A stretch of DNA of 16,629 nucleotides, taken from an uncultured Planctomycetaceae bacterium (GTDB lineage Bacteria; Planctomycetota; Planctomycetia; Pirellulales; Pirellulaceae). The translations under genes were made by a program, and so were the position numbers. The notes under the pieces were generated by a model that was not told the DNA's origin, made no database searches, and saw nothing but the letters and a program-made list of their open reading frames with translations. Position 1 is the stretch's first letter, and the number at the start of each line of letters is the position of its first letter. The stretch covers positions 1 through 16,629 of the forward strand of contig CAIXSC010000427.1 in assembly GCA_903921945.1 (NCBI GenBank), given 5' to 3'. Positions 1-7,433 of this stretch are shown piece by piece.

Positions 1-2242
1 ATTCCGACCGATACGCGATCCCCGACAACAAGCCTGTCAGAATCGCGCGGTGCAACGCCGCGTAACGACGTCGGTCAAAGGCCATCGCGCCGGCGTCCAG
101 AGCCATGTCGGAAGAGTCCCCCACGGAACTATCGGCCGCGAAATCGGCCGAATCGCGCGCCGCGACATCAGCCGAAACGCGTGCCGATACAGCGACCGAA
201 ACGTGCGCCGAAACATCGGCCGAATCGCGCGCCGAAACATCGGCCGAATCGCGCGCCGAATCGCGCGCCGAACTATCGGCCGCGACTCGCGCCGCACCAT
301 CAGGAGCTCGCGTGGATAACTCACGTTGGGCCATTGGCACGGTAGTCGGCGTGGCCGTGCCTCGCGCCAATTCCACGTTCGACTCGCCCTCCCAGCGAAC
401 GAGCTTCAAAAGTTGTTTGTGGACATCGCTCCACTCGCGCAGCCGCGCGTGCGACAGGCGCGCTTCGCGACAGGCCCGGCGGAGCGCGCTGCGACCGTGC
501 TCTTCCTTCAGTTGCTGGTAAAAGCGCCACAGCTTGAGCAGACCGATGAAATCGGACCGGCTGTCGCGAAACCGCGAGTGAGCCTGTTCGGCCGCCTCGC
601 GTTCGCCGGCCGGTCGATCGCGGGGATCCTGGATTTCGAGCGCCGCGGCGATCACCAACACCTCGCGAAGACAGCCTTCATCGCGAGCCGCCAGAATCAT
701 GCGTCCAATTCGCGGATCGACAGGAAGGCGAGCCAGTGCCCGGCCCACGTCGGTCAACCCGCCACGGCCATCGAGGGCGCCGAGTTCATCGAGCGTCCGG
801 TAGCCGTCCCGCACGAGATCGCGATGGGGCGGATCGAGCAATGGCAACGCTTCCAAACCGCCGATGCCGAGCGACTGGCAACGCAGCAAGGGACCGGCGA
901 GCGACGCGCGGCGGATCTCCGGGGTCGTGTAGCGATCCCGCGCGAGATAGTCCTGCTCCGAGTACAAACGAATGCAAACACCAGGTCCAAGCCGCCCGCA
1001 GCGCCCCGCCCTCTGGTCGGCCGACGCCTGCGAAACGGCCTCAATCGGCAACCGTTGCACCTTGCCTCGGGAGACATAGCGACTCACTCGCGCTAGCCCT
1101 GTGTCGATCACGCACCGGATGCCGGGCACCGTCAACGAGGACTCGGCCACGTTGGTCGCGAGCACAATTCGCCGTCCCTCGTGCGCTTGAAAAATCCGTT
1201 GCTGCTCGGCGGATGGCAAACTGGCGTACAGAGGCAGCAGTTCCGCCGCGTGGTCGCGAATGGCTGGACACCCCTTGAGCGACCGCATCGCTTCATGAAT
1301 GTCCCGCTCGGTCGGCAGGAACACGAGCGTGTCGCCGCCGTCGAGCGTATCGAGCTCGCTCAGCGCCGCGGCGATCGCGGAGTTCCAATCGACTTCGCCC
1401 GCGATGTCGCCGCCGGCACTCTCCTCGGCGGGCGGTCGATAGCGAATCTCCACCGGGTAGCCGCGCCCGGCGACCTCGATCACGGGCACATGCAGCGGCC
1501 CGGGAACCGGCGGCGTCCAATGCCGCGCGAAGTGCTCGGCGAACCGCGGCGCGTCGATCGTCGCCGACATCACGACAAGCTTCAAATCGGGTCGCCGAGC
1601 CGACAGCCGCGCGAGCAGCCCGATTAGCAGGTCGATGTTCAACGATCGCTCGTGCGCTTCGTCAAGGATCAGCGTGTCGTACTGTTCAAGCCAGTGGTCG
1701 TGCTGAACCTCGGCCAGCAGGATTCCATCGGTCATCAGCTTGACTCGCGTATCGGCTCCAGCCGTGTCGGCGAATCGAGTCTTGTAGGCGACTCGCGGCC
1801 CCCAATCGCCTCCCCATTCCTCCGCCAATCGCGCCGCGATCGACCGGGCGGCGATCCGGCGGGGTTGCGTGTGGCCAATCAGGCCATCGACGCCGCGTCC
1901 CAGTTCCAAACAGATTCGCGGCACTTGCGTGGACTTGCCCGATCCCGTTTCGCCGCAAATCACGACCACCGGGTGTGCCTGGATCGCGGCGGCGATCCGG
2001 TCGCGATGCTGAACAATCGGCAGTGCTGGATCGCCGCCGACTGGTGGAGTTTGATTCACCCGCGCCGCGCGGCGGGAAGCGGAACGCTTCCAATCTTCGA
2101 CCCACGAGTTCCACGCGGCTTCAACCAACGTCCCGCGCCGGGCCGATCGGCGCAAATCGCCGAGCCGACGACGGAGCCAGCGCCGGTCCCGGAGCAGGGC
2201 CTCGGCGAGACGCGATTCCCATTGCGGATCGTGAAGCTCCAT
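1..2242 (-). CDS. hrpA: ATP-dependent RNA helicase HrpA, DEAH-box (3' end outside window)
   Basis: DEAH/RHA-family ATP-driven RNA helicase; in bacteria HrpA acts in the cytoplasm on mRNA and on stalled ribosomes. The reading frame is open from ATG 2242 to the left edge (747 codons) with an in-frame TGA shortly upstream. Visible motifs: Walker A GETGSGKST at residues 98-105, QPRR near 126, DEAH at 194-197, SAT at 226-228, TNVAESSLT near 363-371 and QRAGRCGR at 410-417. The part after the helicase core resembles E. coli HrpA rather than HrpB: REWSDVHKQL is later followed by HRAILTGLLS, matching REWQDIYTQL and HIALLTGLLS. Between these two blocks sits an insert of about 105 residues, including a 4-residue-period repeat (about residues 647-707), where E. 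coli has only about a dozen. The C-terminal half of the roughly 1,300-residue family is beyond the window. It lies 17 bases after the peptidase stop and is probably co-transcribed with it. Confidence 0.93.
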   Translation of the reverse strand, partial: MELHDPQWESRLAEALLRDRRWLRRRLGDLRRSARRGTLVEAAWNSWVEDWKRSASRRAARVNQTPPVGGDPALPIVQHRDRIAAAIQAHPVVVICGETGSGKSTQVPRICLELGRGVDGLIGHTQPRRIAARSIAARLAEEWGGDWGPRVAYKTRFADTAGADTRVKLMTDGILLAEVQHDHWLEQYDTLILDEAHERSLNIDLLIGLLARLSARRPDLKLVVMSATIDAPRFAEHFARHWTPPVPGPLHVPVIEVAGRGYPVEIRYRPPAEESAGGDIAGEVDWNSAIAAALSELDTLDGGDTLVFLPTERDIHEAMRSLKGCPAIRDHAAELLPLYASLPSAEQQRIFQAHEGRRIVLATNVAESSLTVPGIRCVIDTGLARVSRYVSRGKVQRLPIEAVSQASADQRAGRCGRLGPGVCIRLYSEQDYLARDRYTTPEIRRASLAGPLLRCQSLGIGGLEALPLLDPPHRDLVRDGYRTLDELGALDGRGGLTDVGRALARLPVDPRIGRMILAARDEGCLREVLVIAAALEIQDPRDRPAGEREAAEQAHSRFRDSRSDFIGLLKLWRFYQQLKEEHGRSALRRACREARLSHARLREWSDVHKQLLKLVRWEGESNVELARGTATPTTVPMAQRELSTRAPDGAARVAADSSARDSARDSADVSARDSADVSAHVSVAVSARVSADVAARDSADFAADSSVGDSSDMALDAGAMAFDRRRYAALHRAILTGLLSGIAYRSE
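123..302 (-). repeat. 15 in-frame 12-bp tandem units inside hrpA
   Basis: About fifteen consecutive 12-base units, most starting GCCG on the plus strand (for example GCCGAATCGCGC and GCCGAAACATCG alternating at 207-266). In the hrpA frame each unit gives four residues: RDSA, DVSA, RVSA, DSSA and variants. The tract keeps the helicase frame and lies in the spacer between two conserved HrpA blocks. The outer units are the more diverged, as expected for a tract expanding from its centre. Confidence 0.92.
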
Positions 2243-2259
2243 CGCTTCAACCGGCGGTG

Positions 2260-3963
2260 TTAGCGGTCAAGCTCCCCGCGGGCGAGACGCGCGACGTCGC
2301 GCAAACTGTTCGCGGCGAATGGACTGACCAAGCCCGCCGAGCGGGCCAGTTCTTGGAACGGCGCTTCGCCACCACGCCGGCACAATGCCAAGTAGTCGGC
2401 GATCGCCCGGGGATAATCTTCCGTGCCACGGGCCCAAAACTGCAGCGCGCAAGTTTGCGCGAGCGTGTAGTCGATGTAATAGAACGGCGACAAATAGATA
2501 TGGCGTTGGAACTGCCAAAAACCGCCACCGGGCAGATGCGGCAAGTCGCCGTAATCGCGCCACGGCAAATAAGTCCGCTCCATCTCCTGCCACATTCCAT
2601 GACGCTCGGCGGGCGTCGCCTCGGGATTGGCGTACACCAAGTGCTGGAAATGATCGACAGCCACGCCGTACGGAATGAACAGCAGCGACTGCGCCAAATG
2701 GATCTTGCGGAAGCGGTCGGCACCCGCGCCAAAGAACTTGTCCATGTGCGGCCACGTAAGGAACTCGAGGCTCATCGAGTGGATTTCACAAGACTCGTAG
2801 GTGGGCCACAGGTAGTCAATGACTGGCTGCTGGCGGCTTAGATACGCCTGCAACGCATGGCCAATTTCATGCGTGAAGACCTCGACGTCCCCTTTGGTGC
2901 CGTTGAAATTCGCAAAGATGAATGGCACGCCAAAGTCCGGGAAAGCCGTGCAGAAACCGCCACCCGCCTTGCCTTCTCGATTCTTCAGGTCCATCAAGTG
3001 GGCATCCACCATCAATCGGAAGAAGCCGCCGATCTCGGGATGCATCGCGTCGAACATCTCGCGGGCCCGCTCGATCATCCAATCATGGTCACCCTGTGGC
3101 GCCGGATTGCCAAGCAGGTCATGAACGCCTTCGTCCCAGAACTTCAACGCGTCCAAACCCAATGCGCCCGCTTGGCGCCGTCGCAAATCAAGCCCCAGCG
3201 GAACCAAATGCTCGCGCACCTCCGCACGAAAGCGTTCGACGTCCTGCTGGCCGTAATCGATCCGCTTCATCCGCTTGTAGCCCAAACCGGTGAAGTCGGC
3301 AAAGCCAAGCTTGCGAGCCATGGCCGTTCGCAATCGAACCAGCTTGTCGAACAGGAAATCCAACCGTTCGCGATTCGCGGCAAACCACCCCCAACGAGCG
3401 GACTCGGCGCCGTGTCGCGTCGCCCGCTCGGCATGCTCGCGGTACTTCACGATCTCCGACAAATTGTGCGAACGCCCCTGAAATTCGACACGCCCCGCAG
3501 CCAGCAATTCGGTGTAATCGGCTTCGAGTTTCGACTCCTCCACCAAGTCCGGCTCGATCACCGGCTCGAATGTCAGCACATCGGCTTCCCATTGAGCCAA
3601 CAAGTAATCGCCGTAAACCCGGGCAACGACTTCCCGAAGCGGAGCCGCCAAACAGCGGCGCTTCAACGCCACGGAAAGCCCGGTCAGTTTCGGCCGCAGT
3701 TCGTCGGCGTACTCACGCGCCGCCTTCGCGGCCGCGTCCCGCGTGTTTTGCTGGAATCGCAGCGAAACCAACGCCTCCCAAGTCTCCAACCGCCGCCGCA
3801 GCCGATCCCAGGCGGCCAGCACTTCGCGACGGCGACTCTCGGCAGCGGTCGACTCCAGCGTGTCCGCCGCATCAAAACCGGCCGTTAACTCGGCGTACTC
3901 GGCCGCAATCCCATCGGCAGTCGGCGTGGATACTTGAAAGGCGTGGAAGTCGAGCGCAACCAT
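2260..3963 (-). CDS. M3-family zinc oligoendopeptidase
   Basis: Cytoplasmic zinc metallopeptidase of family M3 (thimet/oligoendopeptidase clan), expected to cut short peptides. The protein is 567 residues, close to the usual size of the M3 oligoendopeptidases that are not classical PepF. The zinc motif HEIGH is at residues 365-369, and the likely third ligand is the Glu in CEIHSMS (393). Downstream PYGVAVDHFQH and SPFYYIDYTLAQ are typical of this group. There is no signal peptide. The longest open frame begins at 4074, but that start would place the gap terminator inside the gene. ATG 3963 has AAAGG about 10 bases upstream and begins MVALDFHAFQ, the usual family N-terminus, so 3963 is chosen. 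It sits downstream of gap beyond a terminator and 17 bases ahead of hrpA. Confidence 0.93.
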   Translation of the reverse strand: MVALDFHAFQVSTPTADGIAAEYAELTAGFDAADTLESTAAESRRREVLAAWDRLRRRLETWEALVSLRFQQNTRDAAAKAAREYADELRPKLTGLSVALKRRCLAAPLREVVARVYGDYLLAQWEADVLTFEPVIEPDLVEESKLEADYTELLAAGRVEFQGRSHNLSEIVKYREHAERATRHGAESARWGWFAANRERLDFLFDKLVRLRTAMARKLGFADFTGLGYKRMKRIDYGQQDVERFRAEVREHLVPLGLDLRRRQAGALGLDALKFWDEGVHDLLGNPAPQGDHDWMIERAREMFDAMHPEIGGFFRLMVDAHLMDLKNREGKAGGGFCTAFPDFGVPFIFANFNGTKGDVEVFTHEIGHALQAYLSRQQPVIDYLWPTYESCEIHSMSLEFLTWPHMDKFFGAGADRFRKIHLAQSLLFIPYGVAVDHFQHLVYANPEATPAERHGMWQEMERTYLPWRDYGDLPHLPGGGFWQFQRHIYLSPFYYIDYTLAQTCALQFWARGTEDYPRAIADYLALCRRGGEAPFQELARSAGLVSPFAANSLRDVARLARGELDR

Positions 3964-3984
3964 GCGAAAAAACCTTTGAGTGCC

Positions 3985-4025
3985 AAAAAAAGACCCGCGA
4001 CCCGCCAGCGCGGCGAATCGCGGGT
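3985..4025 (-). terminator. Rho-independent terminator after gap
   Basis: Read on the minus strand: stem ACCCGCGA (4025-4018), a 2x2 mismatch, a further 4-bp stem around a 5-base loop, TCGCGGGT (4000-3993), then C and seven T residues (3991-3985). It lies about 50 bases after the gap stop and 21 bases before the peptidase start, so it should end gap transcripts and limit read-through into the peptidase and hrpA. Confidence 0.9.
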
Positions 4026-4077
4026 GCTTGAATTGTAGGGAACCGAGGCCGCCTGCGGCTAGCAGAGGCGACAACGG

Positions 4078-5103
4078 TTACATCTTGCCGAAGATCGAGA
4101 TCAGATCGACCGTCCGATTGCTGTAACCCCACTCGTTGTCATACCAGCTGAGCACCTTCAACAAGTTGCCGCCCATGACCTGCGTCCACGGCGCGACGAA
4201 GATCGAGCTGTGCGGGTTGCCGATGATGTCGCTCGACACGATCGGATCCTCTGTGTACTGGAGAATTCCCTTCAGCTCGCCTTCCGCCGCTTCCTTCATC
4301 GCCGCGTTGACTTCCTTGTCGGTCACCGACTTCGCCAGAACGGCCGTCAAATCGGTCACGCTTCCGTCCGAAGTCGGCACACGCAGCGCGATACCGGTGA
4401 GCTTTCCCTTCAGCGACGGAATGACCTCGCCGACCGCCTTCGCCGCACCCGTGCTCGTCGGCACGATGTTCATGCCAGCGGCGCGGGCCCGGTAAATGTT
4501 GTCGTGGGCCAAATCGAGCAGCCGTTGATCGTTCGTGTAGCTGTGAACCGTCGTCATCAGCCCCTTCTCAATGCCAAACCGCTCATGCAACACCTTGGCC
4601 ATCGGAGCCAAGCAGTTCGTCGTGCAACTGGCGTTCGAGATGCACTTCATCTCCGGTGTCAGCAACTTGTCATTAACACCCATGACCACGGTCAAGTCCG
4701 GTTCATCCTTCGCCGGCGCGCTCAGCACCACGCGGCGGGCACCCGCGTCGAGGTGGCTGTCGTACCCGGCCTTCATCTTTTCCACGTTCTTCTTGCCGGT
4801 GAACACCCCGGTGCTTTCCAACGCCACATCGACGCTCATCTTGCCCCACGGCAACTGCGCGGGATTCTTCTCTTTCAACACCGGAATGTGCCGGCCGTTG
4901 ACGATGATGCCCTCGGCGTCGTAGCCGACCGTGCCTTGGAACATTCGATGGGTGCTGTCGTACTTCAGCAGCATCGCCAGCGTTTGGGTGTCCGTCAGAT
5001 CGTTAATGGCAACCACTTCGAATTCGCCCGGCCGCCCCGCCAGAATGCGGAAAACCAGCCGACCGATCCGTCCAAACCCGTTGATCGCAACGCGAATTGC
5101 CAC
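4078..5103 (-). CDS. gap: Glyceraldehyde-3-phosphate dehydrogenase, type I
   Basis: Glycolytic enzyme converting glyceraldehyde 3-phosphate, NAD+ and phosphate into 1,3-bisphosphoglycerate; cytoplasmic homotetramer. The 341 residues match the family's usual 330-340. The Rossmann motif INGFGRIGR is at residues 7-15, Asp35 in AINDL indicates preference for NAD+, the catalytic SCTTNC has nucleophile Cys160, the partner His187 is in TTVHSYT, and the C-terminus carries SWYDNEWGYSNR. All key residues are present. The start is GTG at 5103, supported by AAGGAG (5116-5111) with a 7-base spacer. It has its own candidate promoter and terminator, so it is probably a monocistronic, well-expressed gene. 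Confidence 0.98.
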   Translation of the reverse strand: MAIRVAINGFGRIGRLVFRILAGRPGEFEVVAINDLTDTQTLAMLLKYDSTHRMFQGTVGYDAEGIIVNGRHIPVLKEKNPAQLPWGKMSVDVALESTGVFTGKKNVEKMKAGYDSHLDAGARRVVLSAPAKDEPDLTVVMGVNDKLLTPEMKCISNASCTTNCLAPMAKVLHERFGIEKGLMTTVHSYTNDQRLLDLAHDNIYRARAAGMNIVPTSTGAAKAVGEVIPSLKGKLTGIALRVPTSDGSVTDLTAVLAKSVTDKEVNAAMKEAAEGELKGILQYTEDPIVSSDIIGNPHSSIFVAPWTQVMGGNLLKVLSWYDNEWGYSNRTVDLISIFGKM

Positions 5104-5152
5104 TTACTAACTCCTTTTCCGAAAAGTTGTTCAGAATCATTTTTCCGGCCCA

Positions 5153-5181
5153 AGTATAGTGCTAACGGCACCCGGCAGCAA
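5153..5181 (-). promoter_or_regulatory. Candidate sigma-70-type promoter of gap
   Basis: On the minus strand, TTGCTG (5181-5176) and TATACT (5158-5153) are separated by exactly 17 bases. The -10 box matches the consensus at 5 of 6 positions; the -35 box matches only moderately. Transcription would start near 5146, giving a leader of about 40 bases before the GTG start and its Shine-Dalgarno. Confidence 0.55.
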
Positions 5182-5368
5182 CGGCGGGACAGGCCGCGTC
5201 CCAGGGCCCAGCGCGCGGACCGGACAACAGCACCGAGCGGCGGGTTTTACGCCATTAACTCGAACAAAAGGGCCGAGAAATGAGCCCTAGAAGTGGCGAA
5301 CCGCGACAGAGGCGTGGCCGCCTGCCAAAAGTGGAACCGCGCACGCCGCATTCGCTTGTAATGCGGTC

Positions 5369-5464
5369 TTCGGTCTTCGATTCCGGCGTTGGGCTGCTGT
5401 GCCAAGACTTCGACGAGCCTAGCGTCGTAGTGGCTCGTTTCGTCATTCGGTCTTCGATTCCGGC
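5369..5464. repeat. 19-bp direct repeat, copies at 5369-5387 and 5446-5464
   Basis: TTCGGTCTTCGATTCCGGC occurs twice, identical, 77 bases apart. The right copy encodes the last residues (PESKTE) of the secreted-protein gene; the left copy is in the intergenic region downstream of it. Since 77 is not a multiple of three, the duplicate is out of register with the gene frame. Confidence 0.9.
5413..5438 (-). terminator. Weak hairpin just after the secreted-protein stop
   Basis: ACGAGCC (5413-5419) and GGCTCGT (5432-5438) form a 7-bp stem with a 12-base loop, starting 5 bases past the TGA stop of the minus-strand gene at 5443. There is no T run, so it may be a weak or Rho-assisted terminator, an RNA-stability hairpin, or chance. 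Confidence 0.3.
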
Positions 5465-6288
5465 TTCGATTCCGGTTTCGCCTCGCCCTTCTCTCCCGCC
5501 TTGTCCGCCTCGCCGTCCGAGTCGGGCTTAGGCTTTTTCTTCGTGGCTCCGACCAGTTTCTCGGGCGATGTCACCGTCACCGAGCTCGCCATGACGAACT
5601 GTTTCCGGCCGATCGGCGACCAACCTTGGAAGGTGATCTGATCGCCCGGTTTCACCAAACTGAGGTTCCCGTAGTCGACGGAAATCTTGACGTTTTCGGA
5701 CAATTCGCCCTTGAGCAACTTACCCGGCACGGCGATCGAAACCCGGCCGTTCTTCGCCTCGGTCAATCGGCCAACAAAGGTCCATGTGCCCGAATCCTTG
5801 GGAGGCGGGGCCTTCTTTTTCTCTTTCTTTTCGGGCTTGGCTTCCTGGAACAAAGCCGCGCCTTCTTCGCCAATGCCGCCACCATCGCCCATGTCGGAGA
5901 CTACGCCCAGTTGAACGCCGTCGCGCAAGGTGATCGCTTCCAACTGTCCAATCGGTTCCAGGATTTTTCCGCGTCGATCGACCGTCGCCGTGAAACGCAC
6001 GAGCATACCGGGCGCTAACCAACTCGGCTCGGCCGTGGCCAGGTACTCGACCATGCGGGCTTGCGGCTCGATTTGCACGAGATACCGGTCGCCGCCGCTA
6101 GCATGGACTTCCAGCCCTCCCATCGCGGCGCCTTTGATCGTCCCGCCGCCTTGAGCCGGCTCGCGATTCATCGGCGCGTTACCCATCGGCCGATTGGGAC
6201 GATTCTGGGCCTCGGCGGTTCCCGCGACGCAGACCACAGCCAGGACAACGGCCGAACCGAGCCACAAAACGCGTCGAGTCGCTTGCAT
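5443..6288 (-). CDS. Small secreted protein, two beta-rich segments, charged tail; function unknown
   Basis: I do not recognise a named family. The open frame begins at 6318, but ATG 6288 is preferred because GAGG lies about 5 bases upstream and a standard signal peptide follows at once (basic MQATRR, hydrophobic core, AEA|QN near residue 27), giving 281 residues. After a Pro/Asn-rich linker there are two beta-type segments (about 48-125 and 167-242). Both carry patterns of the kind 'APGMLVRFTATVD' and 'KPGDQITFQGW', suggesting small OB-like barrels. They are joined by a Lys/Glu/Pro-rich linker. The tail (248-281) is highly charged and ends in a KPES repeat. Likely periplasmic or surface-exposed. 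Its start region diverges from panB. Confidence 0.8.
   Translation of the reverse strand: MQATRRVLWLGSAVVLAVVCVAGTAEAQNRPNRPMGNAPMNREPAQGGGTIKGAAMGGLEVHASGGDRYLVQIEPQARMVEYLATAEPSWLAPGMLVRFTATVDRRGKILEPIGQLEAITLRDGVQLGVVSDMGDGGGIGEEGAALFQEAKPEKKEKKKAPPPKDSGTWTFVGRLTEAKNGRVSIAVPGKLLKGELSENVKISVDYGNLSLVKPGDQITFQGWSPIGRKQFVMASSVTVTSPEKLVGATKKKPKPDSDGEADKAGEKGEAKPESKPESKTE
5452..5475 (-). repeat. Two exact 12-bp units encoding KPES-type tail
   Basis: CTTCGATTCCGG occurs twice head-to-tail at the 3' end of the secreted-protein gene, giving KPESKPESKTE at its C-terminus. The period equals four codons, as in hrpA and other genes of this window. Confidence 0.85.
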
Positions 6289-6449
6289 ACAAGCCTCACC
6301 GTGATTCACCGCCGCCAACCGCGGCTTCCAGTAGATTGATCGCCGTCTCTACGCTCCCAAGAATATCTTGCCGCCCCGAAAATGGCTAGAGATTGAAACA
6401 TCGAACCACAAGTCCGCCCGCTTGTGAGCGTCGCGGGATCCGGCCCACA
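6289..6449. promoter_or_regulatory. Divergent intergenic region with a 13-bp dyad
   Basis: 161 bases between the divergent secreted-protein gene and panB; both promoters must lie here or inside the first codons. The only clear element is a dyad CAAGA-ATA-TCTTG at 6358-6370. Its minus-strand reading includes TATTCT, a possible -10 box for the secreted-protein gene, but no good -35 box stands at the right distance. The dyad could be an operator; no regulator gene is nearby. Confidence 0.3.
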
Positions 6450-7370
6450 ATGGTAACCATGAACCCCGCCCCCGAACCGTCATCCGGCGCCGCGACGCAA
6501 TCCGCGGCTTCGACCACGTCCCCCGAGCCATCCGGGGCCGCGCCTTACGGCTCGCACACGGCGACCGCCAAGACGAGCGCCTCGCGGATGACGGCGCCCG
6601 CGTTCTCGGCGGCCAAGGCCAGCGGTCGCAAGCTGGCCATGATCACGGCCTACGACTTTCCCACCGCCCGACTGGTGGACGACGCGGGCATCGACGCCAT
6701 CCTTGTCGGTGACAGTCTCGCGATGACCGTTCAGGGCCATGACTCGACCCTCCCCGCGACGCTGGAACACCTGATCTACCACGCCGAAATTGTCGGTCGC
6801 GCCGCGACGCGAGCCCTAGCGATTGTCGACTTGCCTTTTCCGATCGGGCATTTCGGCCCCGATCGAACTTTGGAAGCGGCCGCCCGCATCGTCCAACAAA
6901 CACGTTGCCAAGCCGTGAAAATCGAAGGTGGCGTGGAACTCGCAAGCGTCATCCGCCGGCTTGCGACCGCCGGGATTCCTGTCATGGGACACGTCGGACT
7001 GCTGCCGCAAAGCGTCCACGCGACAGGCGGATATCGCGTTCAACGGGATCGCGAACGCATTCTGGCCGACGCCAAGGCCGTTCAGGACGCGGGGGCTTTC
7101 GCCATCGTGCTCGAATGCGTCCCCACCCCGATCGCCGCCGAAGTCACCGCCGCCCTTGCCATCCCGACCATCGGCATCGGCGCGGGTCCCGAGTGCGACG
7201 GGCAAGTGCTGGTGCTGCACGACCTACTGGGACTCACGTCCGGACACGTTCCCCGCTTCGTGAAACAGTACCTCGATCTCCGTTCCTTGATCGGAGACGC
7301 GGTCCGCCGATACGTCGCCGACGTCCGCGACGGCCACTTCCCCGACGCGTCGCAGTCCTTCGCGAAATAG
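6450..7370 (+). CDS. panB: 3-methyl-2-oxobutanoate hydroxymethyltransferase (ketopantoate hydroxymethyltransferase)
   Basis: First committed step of pantothenate/CoA synthesis: transfers a hydroxymethyl group from 5,10-methylene-tetrahydrofolate to 2-oxoisovalerate. The TIM-barrel core starts near residue 59 and contains TAYDF, GDSLAMTVQGHDSTLP with metal ligand Asp88, Asp127 in VDLPF, Glu159 in KIEGG, HVGLLPQS, the catalytic Glu222 in LECVP and GIGAGPECDGQVLV. All active-site residues known from E. coli PanB are present. The protein is 306 residues from ATG 6450, compared with 264 in E. coli. The excess is mostly an Ala/Ser/Thr/Pro-rich N-terminal extension of about 45 residues, with no sign of a signal peptide. 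Ribosome-site evidence is weak; ATG 6459 or ATG 6588 (which would remove most of the extension) are alternatives. First gene of a likely three-gene operon. Confidence 0.95.
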   Translation: MVTMNPAPEPSSGAATQSAASTTSPEPSGAAPYGSHTATAKTSASRMTAPAFSAAKASGRKLAMITAYDFPTARLVDDAGIDAILVGDSLAMTVQGHDSTLPATLEHLIYHAEIVGRAATRALAIVDLPFPIGHFGPDRTLEAAARIVQQTRCQAVKIEGGVELASVIRRLATAGIPVMGHVGLLPQSVHATGGYRVQRDRERILADAKAVQDAGAFAIVLECVPTPIAAEVTAALAIPTIGIGAGPECDGQVLVLHDLLGLTSGHVPRFVKQYLDLRSLIGDAVRRYVADVRDGHFPDASQSFAK

Positions 7371-7433
7371 CGTGCTCCGTGGCTTACGATGTCACCGGAT
7401 CACCTTCTCGTTCCCGTGGAATAAGGATTGACC

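Larger units (their letters stand above)
5104..5442. other. Intergenic region upstream of gap
   Basis: 339 bases without a convincing gene. The gap-proximal part (to about 5185) holds the Shine-Dalgarno and candidate promoter. The distal part holds a 19-base copy of the 3' end of the neighbouring secreted-protein gene (5369-5387) and a hairpin beside that gene's stop codon. A 63-codon minus-strand frame starting at 5446 overlaps the neighbour's stop as ATGA, but its residues are Ser/Arg-rich and resemble no protein I know, so it is not called. Confidence 0.6.

Noticed and set aside
123..302. Possible CRISPR array in the 12-base repeats near the left edge
   Set aside because: Units are contiguous with no spacers, far shorter than CRISPR repeats, and lie in frame inside hrpA.
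326..2263. Long plus-strand open frames (326-1096, 1181-1627, 1652-2263)
   Set aside because: They are antisense to hrpA, whose helicase motifs read continuously on the minus strand; the plus-strand residues show no domain or ribosome site.
2857..3888. 343-codon plus-strand frame opposite the M3 peptidase
   Set aside because: Antisense to a gene with an intact HEIGH zinc motif; no independent support.
4210..5283. 357-codon plus-strand frame opposite gap
   Set aside because: A mirror of the strongly conserved gap gene; His/Arg-rich residues of shadow type and no ribosome site.
5255..5446. 63-codon minus frame overlapping the secreted-protein stop as ATGA
   Set aside because: The ATGA overlap hints at coupling, but the residues are Ser/Arg-rich without any recognisable pattern, and it contains the out-of-frame duplicate of the neighbour's tail.
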